This document shows positions 9,093-18,535 of a stretch of 56,976 nucleotides of DNA, in pieces. Positions within the stretch are counted from its first letter, which is position 1. Every line of letters begins with the position of its first letter. Source of the DNA: Pseudorhizobium endolithicum (lineage in GTDB: Bacteria > Pseudomonadota > Alphaproteobacteria > Rhizobiales > Rhizobiaceae); NCBI RefSeq assembly GCF_902153245.2, contig NZ_CABFWF030000018.1:146247-203222 (forward strand). The letters are read 5' to 3'. The translations under genes and the position numbers were made by a program. The notes below the pieces were generated by a model, which saw nothing but the letters and a program-made list of their open reading frames with translations, was not told where the DNA came from and ran no database searches.

Positions 9093-9965
9093 ATGACGAA
9101 ACGCGGTACCGTCCGGATCGGTATTTCCGGCTGGACCTACGCCCCCTGGCGGGGCGTCTTCTATCCTGAAGACCTGCCTCGGAAGCGGGAACTCACTTTC
9201 GCCGCTTCGCGGTTTCCGTCGATCGAGATCAACGGCACGTTCTATGGCCTGCAACGTCCCAAGGCCTTCGCGGACTGGTACGAGGCCACGCCCGAAGATT
9301 TCGTGTTCGCCGTCAAGGGCTCCCGCTACATCACGCATATGAAGCGCCTGAAGGAGGTGGAAACGCCGCTTGCGAATTTCATCGCTTCCGGATTGCTGAA
9401 CCTCGGGCAGAAGCTGGGCCCGATCCTTTGGCAGTTCCCGCCAAGCATGAGTTTCAAGCCCGAGCGCTTCGAAAGCTTCCTGAGGCTCCTGCCCAGGAAC
9501 GCGGAGGAGGCCGCCGCACTCGCCCGTCGGCACGACTCGCGGCTCGACGACCGGGCCTGCATCCGCGCGGACTTCGACCAGCCGCTGCGGCACGCGTTCG
9601 AGATCCGGCACCAGAGCTTCGCCTGTTCGGAATTCCTCGAACTCCTGCGCGAATATGGCGCCGCACTGGTCGTCGCCGATACCGTGGACTGGCCGCTCCT
9701 GATGGACCTGACGGCAGACTTCGTCTATTGCCGCCTGCACGGCTCCGAAGAACTCTATGTCAGCGGCTATCGCGATGAGGCGCTGGACGGGTGGGCGGCC
9801 CTGATCGAAGACTGGAGCGCCGGAAAAGACCCTCCACAAGCGATGCGGGTCCTGCCAGCCTCGCCCCGGCTGCCCGCCGGGCGGGACGTCTATGTCTATT
9901 TCGACAACGACGCCAAGGTTCGAGCGCCCGCGGATGCCGCGTCACTGATACAGCGCCTCGGCTGA
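9093..9965 (+). CDS. DUF72 domain-containing protein
   Basis: A 290-residue cytoplasmic protein of the DUF72 (YecE-like) family, which folds as a TIM-type barrel. Family text is clear: IGISGWTYAPWRGVFYP at residues 9-25, SRFPSIEINGTFYGLQ at about 42-57, and LGPILWQFPPSMSFKP at about 108-123. GGAGA lies before the ATG. The length is near the usual 240-300 residues. The biochemical role of the family is not established. The 135-bp gap that follows leads to the PpiD-like gene. Confidence 0.88.
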   Translation: MTKRGTVRIGISGWTYAPWRGVFYPEDLPRKRELTFAASRFPSIEINGTFYGLQRPKAFADWYEATPEDFVFAVKGSRYITHMKRLKEVETPLANFIASGLLNLGQKLGPILWQFPPSMSFKPERFESFLRLLPRNAEEAAALARRHDSRLDDRACIRADFDQPLRHAFEIRHQSFACSEFLELLREYGAALVVADTVDWPLLMDLTADFVYCRLHGSEELYVSGYRDEALDGWAALIEDWSAGKDPPQAMRVLPASPRLPAGRDVYVYFDNDAKVRAPADAASLIQRLG

Positions 9966-10100
9966 ACCCGAATCGAACCCGAGCTCGCATCCTCACCTGC
10001 TTTTGCGAGCAAGCGCCTTCATTTCCGCGACGGATTGTTCTAGAGACGTTCGGTCATTCCGCCTCAGGCGCTCGAACTTCGTGCAAGGTAACGTCAAGCA

Positions 10101-11990
10101 ATGCTCAACTCCCTCAGAAATGCTTCCCGCTCCTGGGTCGCCAAGGCACTTCTTCTGCTTCTGGTCGCGTCCTTCGGTGTCTGGGGCGTTTCAACCTCAC
10201 TGGTCACGACGGATGCCAACACGGTCATGACGGTGGGCGACCAGGAGGTATCCGCGCAGGAGTTCGCCATCGCCTACCAGCGGCAGGTCGCCTCGCTCGG
10301 CCGCCAGTTCGGGATGCAGTTGACCGCCGATCAGGCCCGAGCCTTCGGGATCGACCAGCAGGTCTACGCCCAGCTCGCCGCCGGCGCAGCTCTCGATCAG
10401 CTTTCGGCGGACATGGGCCTCGGACTTTCCCACGACCGGCTGGCGACGCTGATCGCCGAAGACCCGGCGTTCCAGGGAAGCAACGGCCAGTTCGACCGCA
10501 ACCTGTTCAGCTCACGCCTCCGCAACGCGGGACTCCGGGAGGACGACTACATTGCCGAACGCAGCAAGGTGGCCGTCAGAAGCCAGATCGTCGAAGCGGT
10601 TTCGGATGGGTTCAAGCCGCCGCAGGTGATGCTCGACGCGCTGAAGCAGTACCGCGATGAAACCCGCAGCGTCGACTATCTGCTGCTTTCCAACGCCAAT
10701 ATCGACCCGGTGAAGGCTCCCGCGGACGACGTGCTCGCCGCCTGGTTCGAAGGCGCGAAGGCACGTTACCGCGCTCCCGAATACCGCCGATTCACGTATG
10801 TGACGCTCCAGCCGGCCGACATCGCCGATCCCTCCTCCATCACGGACGAAGAAGCGCGTGCCGAATACGAGAAGCGCAAGGAAAGCTTCACCACCCGCGG
10901 CACGCGCACCATCGAGCAGCTCACCTATGCCGACCGCGAAATGGCGGAAGCAGCGGTCGCCCAGCTCGCGGACGGCTCTGCAACCTTCGACCAGTTGGTG
11001 AGCGACCAGGGCAAGACCACCGCGGACGTGCTGCTCGGGGATTTCACCAAGCAAAACATGCCCGACCAGAAGCTGGCCGAGGCTGCCTTCGCCGTCACCG
11101 GCGAGGGCGGCACCACCCCCGTCGTCGACGGCGCATTCGGACCGGTCATTCTCCGTGTCACCAACATCAAGCCGGAAAGCACCCGGACCTTCGAAGAGGT
11201 GAAGGAGGAGATCCGCGAGGGCCTGGCGCTTTCCGCCTCCTCCCAGGAGGTCATGAATGTCCACGACCGTTTCGAAGACATCCGCGCCTCCGGCGCAACA
11301 CTGGAAGAGGCCGCGAAAGAGCTGAACCTCAAGGTGGCGACGGTTACCACGGACGCGTCGGGCAACGATCAGCAGGGCAACAAGATCGCCGATCTTCCCG
11401 CTGCCGATACGTTGCTTGCAGATGTCTACCGGACGGAACCGGGCAGTCAGCCCCTGCCGGTATCGCTCGGCAATGACGGCTACGTGTGGTTCGAGGTCGA
11501 AGACATCATTCCGGAGCGGGAGCAGACGCTTGACGAGGTCCGTGAAAAGGTGATCGTCGACTGGACCGCGGAGCAGCAGCGCGAGGCCCTCGCCGCGCGC
11601 GCGACGGAACTCAAGGAGCGCGTTCAGAAGGGAGAGCAACTGTCGGCTGTCGCGGAGGAACTCGGCATTGCAGTGGAGACAAAGCAGGGCGTCCGCCGAA
11701 ACGGAGAGGACGCGATCTTCGGCCCGGAGGCCGTCACGGCACTGTTCGCCGGGCCCGTAGGTCTTGTCACCACGGCAGCGGCGGCAGACGGCGAAAGCCG
11801 ACTGCTGATCAAGGTCACCGCCTCGGATCAGGCACCCGCTGATGCACTGGCTTCCGACGAGCCTCTGCGGCGGATGGCGGAGGCCGCCGGAGATGACATG
11901 CTGGATCAGATGGTCAACCGCCTGCAGAACGACTACGGCGTCTCGATCAATGAGGCCGTCGCCGAACAGGTGACAGGCATGATCCGCTGA
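10101..11990 (+). CDS. Periplasmic peptidyl-prolyl cis-trans isomerase, PpiD/SurA_N type
   Basis: A 629-residue membrane-anchored folding factor. A single N-terminal helix (residues 11-32, WVAKALLLLLVASFGVWGVS) holds it in the inner membrane. A SurA-like chaperone region follows (VGDQEVSAQEFAIAYQRQV), then a parvulin-like domain roughly at 230-390. The length matches PpiD (about 620). The parvulin part is weakly conserved, so chaperone activity may outweigh isomerase activity, as reported for some PpiD proteins. The trpD start is 21 bp after its stop, so it probably heads the transcript that carries trpD-trpC-moaC-moeA, an arrangement familiar from rhizobia. Confidence 0.87.
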   Translation: MLNSLRNASRSWVAKALLLLLVASFGVWGVSTSLVTTDANTVMTVGDQEVSAQEFAIAYQRQVASLGRQFGMQLTADQARAFGIDQQVYAQLAAGAALDQLSADMGLGLSHDRLATLIAEDPAFQGSNGQFDRNLFSSRLRNAGLREDDYIAERSKVAVRSQIVEAVSDGFKPPQVMLDALKQYRDETRSVDYLLLSNANIDPVKAPADDVLAAWFEGAKARYRAPEYRRFTYVTLQPADIADPSSITDEEARAEYEKRKESFTTRGTRTIEQLTYADREMAEAAVAQLADGSATFDQLVSDQGKTTADVLLGDFTKQNMPDQKLAEAAFAVTGEGGTTPVVDGAFGPVILRVTNIKPESTRTFEEVKEEIREGLALSASSQEVMNVHDRFEDIRASGATLEEAAKELNLKVATVTTDASGNDQQGNKIADLPAADTLLADVYRTEPGSQPLPVSLGNDGYVWFEVEDIIPEREQTLDEVREKVIVDWTAEQQREALAARATELKERVQKGEQLSAVAEELGIAVETKQGVRRNGEDAIFGPEAVTALFAGPVGLVTTAAAADGESRLLIKVTASDQAPADALASDEPLRRMAEAAGDDMLDQMVNRLQNDYGVSINEAVAEQVTGMIR

Positions 11991-12011
11991 TGCCGGTGAG
12001 AAGAGGTAAGC

Positions 12012-13028
12012 ATGCCTGAACTGAAGCCGCTGATCGCCAAGGTCGCAAATGGCGAGCCCCTCACGAGAGACGAGGCGCGCGAAGCCTTCGACATCCTGAT
12101 GTCGGGCGAGGCGACGCCCTCGCAGATCGGCGCGTTTCTGATGGCCCTGCGGGTCCGTGGGGAAACGGTCGACGAGATCGCCGGGGCCGTAGCGACCATG
12201 CGTGCCAAGATGCTGCCCGTCACCGCGCCCGCGAACGCTGTCGACATCGTCGGGACGGGCGGAGATGGCACGGGGACCTATAACATCTCGACGCTCGCCT
12301 CGCTGATCGTTGCCGGATGCGGCGTCCCGGTCGCCAAGCACGGCAACCGCGCGCTGAGCTCGAAGTCCGGAGCGGCGGACGCGCTCTCGGCACTTGGCGT
12401 CAATCTGGAAATCGGGGCAGAAAAGATCGGCCGCTGCATCTCGCAGGCGGGCATCGGCTTCATGTTCGCTTCCATGCATCATTCGGCCATGCGCCATGTC
12501 GGGCCGACGCGCGTCGAACTCGGTACGCGCACCATCTTCAACATCCTTGGCCCCCTCTCCAACCCCGCAGGCGCGAAGCGTCAGTTGCTCGGGGTGTTCT
12601 CGCCCCGCTGGCTGATGCCGATCGCGCAAGTCCTTCGCGACCTGGGCTCCGAACGGGTCTGGGTCGTCTACGGCGACGGGATGGATGAAATCACCACCAC
12701 CGGCACCACAAGCGTGGTCGCTCTGGAGGACGGCGAAATCCGCAGCTTCGAGCTTACCTCCGCCGATTTTGGCGTTCGTCAGGCAACGCTTGCCGAGTTG
12801 AAGGGGGGCGACGGGATTGCCAACGCGGCGGCGTTGCGTACGGTGCTCGGAGGCGCCAGGAATGCCTACCGCGACATCTCCCTTTGCAATGCCGCTGCCG
12901 CTCTTGTGGTGGCCGGCAAGGCGGAAGGAATCACCGAGGGAATGCAGCTTGCCACCCGCTCCCTCGACAGCGGCGAGGCCGCCGCGGCGCTGGACCGCCT
13001 GGTGGCGGTCTCCAACGAAGACGATTGA
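12012..13028 (+). CDS. trpD: Anthranilate phosphoribosyltransferase
   Basis: A 338-residue enzyme that joins anthranilate to PRPP in tryptophan synthesis. The PRPP-binding loop [14 protein letters not shown] is at about residues 80-93 and the anthranilate/PRPP site [12 protein letters not shown] at about 108-119, with [11 protein letters not shown] around 177. Length is standard (about 340). Eight bases separate it from trpC. The trpG/trpE partner is not in the window. Confidence 0.97.
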   Translation: MPELKPLIAKVANGEPLTRDEAREAFDILMSGEATPSQIGAFLMALRVRGETVDEIAGAVATMRAKMLPVTAPANAVDIVGTGGDGTGTYNISTLASLIVAGCGVPVAKHGNRALSSKSGAADALSALGVNLEIGAEKIGRCISQAGIGFMFASMHHSAMRHVGPTRVELGTRTIFNILGPLSNPAGAKRQLLGVFSPRWLMPIAQVLRDLGSERVWVVYGDGMDEITTTGTTSVVALEDGEIRSFELTSADFGVRQATLAELKGGDGIANAAALRTVLGGARNAYRDISLCNAAAALVVAGKAEGITEGMQLATRSLDSGEAAAALDRLVAVSNEDD

Positions 13029-13035
13029 GGCCCCG

Positions 13036-13851
13036 ATGACCGACATCCTCAGGAAGATCGAAGGCTACAAGCGGAAGGAGATCGAGGCCGCGAAGACGCG
13101 CGTGCCCCTCCCCGAACTCAAGGCACGCGCCGCCGGCCAGTCCGCACCGCGCGGCTTCTACCGCGCGCTGAGGGAACGCCGCGACGAAGGTGCGTTCGGC
13201 TTGATCGCGGAGATCAAGAAGGCGAGCCCCTCCAAAGGCCTCATACGGCCCGACTTCGATCCTCCATCGCTGGCGGCGGCCTACGCAGCCGGCGGAGCCA
13301 CCTGCCTTTCCGTGCTGACCGATACGCCGAGCTTTCAGGGGGCACCGGAGTTCCTTATCGCCGCGCGTGAAGCCTGCACGCTCCCTGCGCTGCGAAAGGA
13401 CTTCATGTTCGACCCCTACCAGGTTCACGAGGCCCGTGCCTGGGGCGCCGATTGCATCCTCCTGATTATGGCGTCGCTGACGGACGATGAAGCACGTCGT
13501 CTGGAGGACGAGGCCTTTGCACTCGGGATAGACGTGCTGGTGGAGGTCCATGACGCGGAAGAAACGGAGCGGGCACTCAAGCTCGCATCGCCCATGATCG
13601 GCATCAACAACCGCAACCTGCGCACGTTCGAGGTCAGCCTGGAGACCTCGGAGAAGCTTGCGGCCCTCGTGCCTGAAGACCGGCTGCTGGTGGGAGAAAG
13701 CGGGATCTTCACTCACGCGGACTGTCTCCGGCTCCAGAAGACAGGTATCACTACCTTCCTGGTCGGCGAGAGCCTGATGCGTCAGGACGATGTGGCGGAA
13801 GCCACCCGCCGGCTGCTTCTGGGCGACACGGCATCCATGGCGGCGGAATGA
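13036..13851 (+). CDS. trpC: Indole-3-glycerol phosphate synthase
   Basis: A 271-residue TIM-barrel enzyme making indole-3-glycerol phosphate from CdRP. The start ATG at 13036 is chosen over the longer open frame because [20 protein letters not shown] is the normal family N-terminus. Catalytic text [10 protein letters not shown] lies near residues 57-66, [12 protein letters not shown] near 118-129 and LVGESGIF near the C-terminus. It is the monofunctional form, not fused to trpF. Its stop overlaps the moaC start (ATGA), so translation is probably coupled. Confidence 0.96.
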   Translation: MTDILRKIEGYKRKEIEAAKTRVPLPELKARAAGQSAPRGFYRALRERRDEGAFGLIAEIKKASPSKGLIRPDFDPPSLAAAYAAGGATCLSVLTDTPSFQGAPEFLIAAREACTLPALRKDFMFDPYQVHEARAWGADCILLIMASLTDDEARRLEDEAFALGIDVLVEVHDAEETERALKLASPMIGINNRNLRTFEVSLETSEKLAALVPEDRLLVGESGIFTHADCLRLQKTGITTFLVGESLMRQDDVAEATRRLLLGDTASMAAE

Positions 13852-14342
13852 TGATCGCCGCGGGTAGCCTTACCCATCTCGACGCTTCGGGCGAAGCGAA
13901 CATGGTCGATGTCGGCGCGAAGGCGGAAACCGAGCGATCCGCCACCGCCGAGGGTTACGTGCGGATGCTGCCGGAGACACTGACGCGCATCCGCGAAGGC
14001 AATGCGAAGAAGGGCGACGTCATCGGCACTGCGCGTCTTGCAGGCATCATGGCCGCCAAGAAGACAGCTGACCTCATTCCGCTCTGCCACCCGCTGATGC
14101 TGACAAAGGTAGCGGTAGACATCACCGAGGATGCCGCCCTGCCCGGACTGAGGGTGACGGCGACGGCGAAGCTTACCGGCAAGACGGGCGTCGAGATGGA
14201 AGCGCTGACTGCAGTGTCCGTCGCCTGCCTGACGATCTACGACATGGCCAAGGCCGTGGACAAGGGCATGGAAATCGGCGGTGTTCGCCTGGTCGAGAAG
14301 GTTGGCGGCAAGTCCGGCACCTACCGAAGGACGGAAAGCTGA
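13848..14342 (+). CDS. moaC: Cyclic pyranopterin monophosphate synthase
   Basis: A 164-residue enzyme of molybdenum cofactor synthesis that converts the MoaA product into cyclic pyranopterin monophosphate. Conserved parts: [15 protein letters not shown] at residues 7-21, the active-site stretch [16 protein letters not shown] near 76-91, and [11 protein letters not shown] near 128-138 containing the catalytic K and D. The start overlaps trpC by 4 bp and the stop is 2 bp before moeA. MoaA is not present in the window. Confidence 0.96.
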   Translation: MMIAAGSLTHLDASGEANMVDVGAKAETERSATAEGYVRMLPETLTRIREGNAKKGDVIGTARLAGIMAAKKTADLIPLCHPLMLTKVAVDITEDAALPGLRVTATAKLTGKTGVEMEALTAVSVACLTIYDMAKAVDKGMEIGGVRLVEKVGGKSGTYRRTES

Positions 14343-14344
14343 CG

Positions 14345-15559
14345 ATGGCTCTGCTGCCCGTAGATGAAGCGAAGAGGCGGCTTCTCGATCGCAGCCTGCC
14401 GGTGACGGACGTGGAAACGGTAGCCCTTGCCGATGCCAACGGTCGGGTTCTTGCCGAACCCGTCATTGCAAGACTGACGCAGCCGCCCTTCGATGCTTCG
14501 GCCATGGATGGATATGCCTTGAAGGCGCAGGACGCTTCCACGATCGGCAGCGTACTGTCGGTCATCGGCACGGCGGCGGCCGGACATCCCTTCGCGGGAG
14601 AGATCGGTCCGGGCGAGGCCGTGCGCATTTTCACGGGCGCACCGGTCCCACCGGGAGCGGACACGATCCTCATCCAGGAGGATGCGGAAACGCTGGAGGA
14701 TGGCCGCATCCGGACGAAGATCGCCGTCACCGGCGGGAAACACATCCGTCCACGGGGCCAGGATTTCGCAGAGGGTGACATCGTTCTGTCCGAGGGCGTT
14801 CTTCTGGACTACGCGCGGCTGACCGTTGCAGCAGCCACCAACCACCCTGCCCTCGCCGTCTATCGTCGTCCGAAGGTCGCCGTGCTCGCCACCGGCGATG
14901 AACTTCTGCCACCGGGGAAGACGCCGGCCGCCGGCCAGATCATCGCCTCCAACACCTTCGGAGTCGGCGCCCTCGCCCGCGACAACGGCGCGGAGGTGCT
15001 GGACCTCGGGATCGTGCCGGACCGGCAGGAGGCCATCGAGGAAGCGATCGGCAGGGCACAGGCCGCGAACGTCGACGTGCTCGTCACGATCGGCGGGGCT
15101 TCCGTGGGCGACCATGACCTCGTGCAGAAGACGCTGAAGGCGGCCGGCATGGAGCTCGATTTCTGGCGGATCGCGATGCGGCCGGGAAAGCCGATGATGG
15201 TCGGGGCGCTGGGGGACATGCAAGTGCTCGGGCTGCCTGGAAACCCGGTGGCAAGTCTCGTCTGCAGCCTTCTGTTCCTGGAGCCGCTGCTGCGCAGGCT
15301 TGCGCACCTGCCCGAACGGAAGCGGGAGGCGAAAGCCGTGTCGGCTCGCGATCTGGCTGCCAACGATGCACGGCAGGATTACCTTCGGGCGCGGCTTGTT
15401 CATGACGGCGCCGGCAATATTGCCGCCGATCCGTTCGACAAGCAGGACTCCTCGATGATGAAGATCTTCGCCGATTCCGATGCGCTGATCGTCCGGCCGC
15501 CGCATGCGCCGGCGCTTACGGCGGGTGACGCCTGCCCGGTCCTCCTTCTACGACCCTGA
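14345..15559 (+). CDS. moeA: Molybdopterin molybdenumtransferase
   Basis: A 404-residue enzyme that inserts molybdate into adenylylated molybdopterin. Domain order is normal: N-terminal MoeA_N with FDASAMDGYAL near residue 50-60 and FTGAPVPPGADT near 98-109; the MoCF-binding domain with LATGDELLPPG and TIGGASVGDHD; then the C-terminal MoeA_C domain. It ends the ppi-trp-moa run. In rhizobia I would expect lexA next; here a 324-bp gap and an oppositely oriented GMC dehydrogenase operon follow. Confidence 0.96.
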   Translation: MALLPVDEAKRRLLDRSLPVTDVETVALADANGRVLAEPVIARLTQPPFDASAMDGYALKAQDASTIGSVLSVIGTAAAGHPFAGEIGPGEAVRIFTGAPVPPGADTILIQEDAETLEDGRIRTKIAVTGGKHIRPRGQDFAEGDIVLSEGVLLDYARLTVAAATNHPALAVYRRPKVAVLATGDELLPPGKTPAAGQIIASNTFGVGALARDNGAEVLDLGIVPDRQEAIEEAIGRAQAANVDVLVTIGGASVGDHDLVQKTLKAAGMELDFWRIAMRPGKPMMVGALGDMQVLGLPGNPVASLVCSLLFLEPLLRRLAHLPERKREAKAVSARDLAANDARQDYLRARLVHDGAGNIAADPFDKQDSSMMKIFADSDALIVRPPHAPALTAGDACPVLLLRP

Positions 15560-15883
15560 TCCCGCCCGGCAGGCCTGCTGCTGCTTGCGCCACCTGCTTC
15601 TGGCGATCGGACGCTAGATATTCATAAGGTGAGCGCCGATCGTCTTGTCGAAAATGCGCCGCGGGATCGAGCGCCTGCAGCGGATCCGTTCTGGTTCAGC
15701 GGGTGCTCGGTAGATATTTCTTCCGACTGGAGAGAAATTCCGTGACAGTTGGCAAGCTTCATGTGCGTGGCAACTCTGCTGCAAAAAAGGTGACCGGTCG
15801 CCCGGTCACAGTTGGCGCTGCCGTGTGTGAAGCGACGGCGCTGAGGATCCGGCTGCGAGGACGCGGCCGTGGGAGGACAGGCC
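15560..15883. other. 324-bp intergenic stretch between moeA and the GMC dehydrogenase
   Basis: Convergent gap. It contains the hairpin and T-run that end the minus-strand operon (15783-15809). A repeated 9-mer ACAGTTGGC occurs near 15745 and 15809. Short reading frames exist on both strands (one minus-strand frame ends near 15620), but none has a ribosome site or recognisable family text. I see no gene that I can support. Confidence 0.5.
15783..15809 (-). terminator. Intrinsic terminator of the GMC dehydrogenase operon
   Basis: A perfect 8-bp stem GTGACCGG/CCGGTCAC (15790-15797 and 15802-15809) with a 4-base loop. On the minus strand it is followed by C and six T residues (15783-15788). It lies 75 bp past the stop of the GMC dehydrogenase gene. 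Confidence 0.8.
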
Positions 15884-17455
15884 TCAGATGGTTCCGGCAG
15901 CCATTTCCTTCGAAATATAGTCCGCCTGCCGGATCGCGAGAGTGACGATGGTCAGCGTCGGGTTCTCCGCGGCTCCGGTCGTAAACTGGCTGCCGTCCGA
16001 GACGAACAGGTTTCCGATGTCGTGGGTCTGTCCCCATTTGTTGACGACGCCGTCGCGCGGGTTCTCGCTCATCCTGTTGGTGCCGAGGTTGTGCGTCGAG
16101 GGATAGGGCGGCGTCGGGAAGCTGCGCGTCGCGCCGACCGCCGTATAAAGCGCCATCCCCTGCTTGTAGGCATGGTTGCGCATCGCCTCGTCGTTGGGAT
16201 GGTCGGTGAACCAGACATCGGGGATCGGCATCCCGTACTTGTCCTTGAGCTCCCCGTGCAGCTTCACGGCATTCTGCTCCTGCGGCATGTCCTCGCCGAC
16301 GATCCACAGGCCGGCCATGTTCGCATATTGGTCGAGCGCCGACGTGAAGGAACGGCCCCAGCCGCCCGGATCGAGGAAGGCCGCCATGAAGGGCAGTCCG
16401 AGCGCCAGGGTCTCCAGCTCGTAGCCGCCGACGAAGCCGCGCGAGGGATCGTGCTTGGCCTCGTCGCGTATGATGCCGGCCATCGTGGTGCCCCTGTAGA
16501 AATGCACGGGTTTCTCGAAGACGGCATAGACCGACCCGGTCGTATGGCGCATGTAGTTCCTGCCCACCTGGCCGGAGGAGTTGGCAAGCCCGTCCGGGAA
16601 CATGGAGGAGTGCGAGTTCAGGAGCAGCCGCGGGCTTTCGATGGAATTACCCGCGACGGCGACGATCCTCGCCTTCTGCTCCTGCAGATTACCGTCCTTG
16701 TCGGCGTAGACGACGCCGGTCACCTTGCCGGATCGGTCGTGCTCGATCTTGACCACGTGGGAGTTCGACCGGATCTCCAGCTTGCCGGTCGCCTCACCTT
16801 TCGGGATCTCCGTGTAGAGAGTCGACCACTTGGCGCCCCATTTGCAGCCCTGGAAGCAGAACCCCGTCTGCTGACAGCTCATACGGTCGTCGCGATCTGC
16901 AGAGTTGATCGCCATGTTGCCCGTGTGACAGTCCTTGTATCCCAGCTTGTCGGCGCCTGCCTTCAGGATCTTGAAGTTGTTGTTGCCGGGCAGACCGTCG
17001 ATGCCGTTGGTGCGGGTTACGCCCATCTTGTCCTCGGCCTTGGCGTAGTAGGGTTCGAGTTCGGCGAGCGTCAGCGGCCAGTCGAGCAGGTTGGCGCCCT
17101 CGACCTTGCCGTAATGGGTCAGTGTCTTGAACTCGTGCTCCTGGAAGCGAAGCGATGCGCCCGCCCAGTGAGTCGTAGTGCCGCCGACCGCCTTGACGAT
17201 CCAGGCGGGCAGGTTCGGGAAGTCCTTAGAGACCCTCCAGCCTCCGCCCGTGGTGCGGTGGTCGAGCCAGGCGAGCTGGGCGAAGCTGTCCCACTCGTCG
17301 TTGATGAAGTCCTCGTATTCGATGCGGTTGCCCGCTTCGAGGATGACGACGTCGATACCCTTCTGAGCGAGTTCGTTGCCGAGCGTGCCGCCGCCGGCGC
17401 CCGAACCGATGATGACGACAACGCTGTCGTCGTTGAGATCGTAAGGTGCTGCCAT
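15884..17455 (-). CDS. GMC-family FAD dehydrogenase large subunit (gluconate/glucose dehydrogenase-like)
   Basis: A 523-residue FAD oxidoreductase. The dinucleotide-binding GSGAGGGTLGNELAQKG is near residues 17-33. A cysteine cluster around residues 195-206 (CQQTGFCFQGC) resembles the Fe-S ligand region of membrane sugar dehydrogenase large subunits. The C-terminal GMC signature, STHNLGTNRMS followed by FVSDGSQFTTGAAENPT, carries the catalytic histidine region. GGGAGGA precedes the ATG. There is no signal peptide of its own, while the adjacent small subunit has a Tat signal, so the pair is probably exported together. The substrate is likely a sugar, sugar acid or polyol; this cannot be decided here. 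No cytochrome c subunit is present in the window. Confidence 0.85.
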   Translation of the reverse strand: MAAPYDLNDDSVVVIIGSGAGGGTLGNELAQKGIDVVILEAGNRIEYEDFINDEWDSFAQLAWLDHRTTGGGWRVSKDFPNLPAWIVKAVGGTTTHWAGASLRFQEHEFKTLTHYGKVEGANLLDWPLTLAELEPYYAKAEDKMGVTRTNGIDGLPGNNNFKILKAGADKLGYKDCHTGNMAINSADRDDRMSCQQTGFCFQGCKWGAKWSTLYTEIPKGEATGKLEIRSNSHVVKIEHDRSGKVTGVVYADKDGNLQEQKARIVAVAGNSIESPRLLLNSHSSMFPDGLANSSGQVGRNYMRHTTGSVYAVFEKPVHFYRGTTMAGIIRDEAKHDPSRGFVGGYELETLALGLPFMAAFLDPGGWGRSFTSALDQYANMAGLWIVGEDMPQEQNAVKLHGELKDKYGMPIPDVWFTDHPNDEAMRNHAYKQGMALYTAVGATRSFPTPPYPSTHNLGTNRMSENPRDGVVNKWGQTHDIGNLFVSDGSQFTTGAAENPTLTIVTLAIRQADYISKEMAAGTI

Positions 17456-17532
17456 GATATCCTCCCGAATGTGGATGTTGTGTCGCGGTCAAAAATGCGC
17501 ATGCCCGCTTCCTCCTGCGGGTGCGCGCCGCG

Positions 17533-18063
17533 TCACAGCCACTCGATGTCGTCAAATCCGCGGCTGATGTAGCCGCCCTTGGAATAGGATTCGCCCTCGT
17601 AGCCGAAGATCGGCCAGAGCTCCTTCTGGTTGTAGAGGCTGACGACGAGATCGCCGCGTACGGCCTGGAAGAACGGCGTCGTCTCGATGTCGCGTAGGAT
17701 CGCAACACGATCGTCCTCCCAGCCGAGTCCACGATAACCCGTGGCGCCCGCCCGCCTGTCGAGATCGGCGATCCCCTCCTCGATCAGCGTCCTGTGCTCC
17801 GGATTCTTGGCTGCCAGCGCGTCCTGGCCCTTGACGGCAATCGCGTAGAAGCGGTCGGCAAGCTGGTCGTGCGGATAGATGTCGCGCGCGAGCCGGATCA
17901 GGGTGGCCATGCTCTCGGGCTTCAGCGTCGTCGCCTCCAGACCCCATGCCGCTTCCGGACAGAGTACCGCCGGACCGGAGATGATGAACGCCGCACCGAC
18001 GGTGCCGCGCTTCAGCAGTTCGCGGCGCGATAAGCCGCGCGAATTCTCATAGACTGTCGCCAT
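17533..18063 (-). CDS. Gluconate 2-dehydrogenase subunit 3 family protein with Tat signal
   Basis: A 176-residue small subunit. The ATG at 18061-18063 has GGGAGGAAG upstream. The N-terminus holds a twin-arginine signal, SRRELLKRGTVGAAFIISGP, at residues 12-31. The rest fits the gluconate_2-dh3 family (IRLARDIYPHDQLADRFYA; WPIFGYEGESYSKGGY). In such complexes the small subunit carries the Tat signal and escorts the folded FAD subunit across the membrane. Its stop is 77 bp before the start of the GMC large subunit on the same strand. Confidence 0.87.
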   Translation of the reverse strand: MATVYENSRGLSRRELLKRGTVGAAFIISGPAVLCPEAAWGLEATTLKPESMATLIRLARDIYPHDQLADRFYAIAVKGQDALAAKNPEHRTLIEEGIADLDRRAGATGYRGLGWEDDRVAILRDIETTPFFQAVRGDLVVSLYNQKELWPIFGYEGESYSKGGYISRGFDDIEWL

Positions 18064-18086
18064 GATCTTCCTCCCATGTTGTACGG

Positions 18087-18103
18087 GCCTGCCTGCGGCA
18101 GGC
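18087..18103 (-). other. GC-rich hairpin between glyoxalase and dehydrogenase small-subunit genes
   Basis: A 7-bp perfect stem GCCTGCC/GGCAGGC with a 3-base loop, located upstream of the Tat-subunit gene and just downstream (in chromosomal terms) of the glyoxalase on the other side. No T-run follows on either strand, so I call it a possible mRNA structure rather than a terminator. Confidence 0.35.
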
Positions 18104-18139
18104 GGGCATCGCCTCGTTCCTCCTCCGGACGAGGACGTA

Positions 18140-18535
18140 TTACTTGAAGCGTCCGAGCCGCTGCAGCACCTCGATCTTGTACCCGTCCGGGTCGGTGACG
18201 AAGAAGAACCGCGCGACCGGCCGGCCGTCATTGTTGAAGTCGACCAGTCTGCCGACGGTCGCCCCTGCCTTGGAAAGACGTGCGTGCTCCGCATCGAGAT
18301 CGGCAACAGAGAGGGCGAGATGGCCGTAGCCGTCGCCGAGCGCATAGGGCTCCGTACGGCCCTTGTTGACCGTGAGCTCGAGTTCGAAATCGCTTTCCTC
18401 ATTGCTCATGTAGACGAGCGTGAACGTTTCGAAATCGAGCCGCTCGGCTACCCGGAGCCCAAAGACCATCTCGTAGAAATCGACCGACCGCGCCTCGTCC
18501 AATACGCGGATCATCGAGTGAATTGCTTTTGCCAC
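18140..18535 (-). CDS. Lactoylglutathione lyase-like VOC protein (glyoxalase I family)
   Basis: A 131-residue metal-dependent lyase of the vicinal oxygen chelate fold. The text follows glyoxalase I: MIRVLDEARSVDFYEMVFGL at residues 8-27, the ligand glutamate in DFELELTV, the histidine in GYGHLALSV, and the final glutamate in GYKIEVLQR. The length equals GloA (about 135). It would turn the methylglyoxal-glutathione hemithioacetal into lactoylglutathione. It lies upstream of the dehydrogenase subunits on the same strand, separated by 76 bp. In actinobacterial or plant-type systems related VOC proteins have other substrates, so exact specificity is open. Confidence 0.82.
   Translation of the reverse strand: MAKAIHSMIRVLDEARSVDFYEMVFGLRVAERLDFETFTLVYMSNEESDFELELTVNKGRTEPYALGDGYGHLALSVADLDAEHARLSKAGATVGRLVDFNNDGRPVARFFFVTDPDGYKIEVLQRLGRFK

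Noticed and set aside
10512..13046. An 844-codon open frame on the minus strand across the PpiD-like and trpD genes
   Set aside because: It is antisense to two strongly supported genes; composition is arginine/glycine/histidine-rich without family text, the typical shadow of high-GC coding DNA.
15869..17572. A 567-codon plus-strand frame opposite the GMC dehydrogenase
   Set aside because: Mirror of a well-supported gene; no ribosome site and no recognisable motif.
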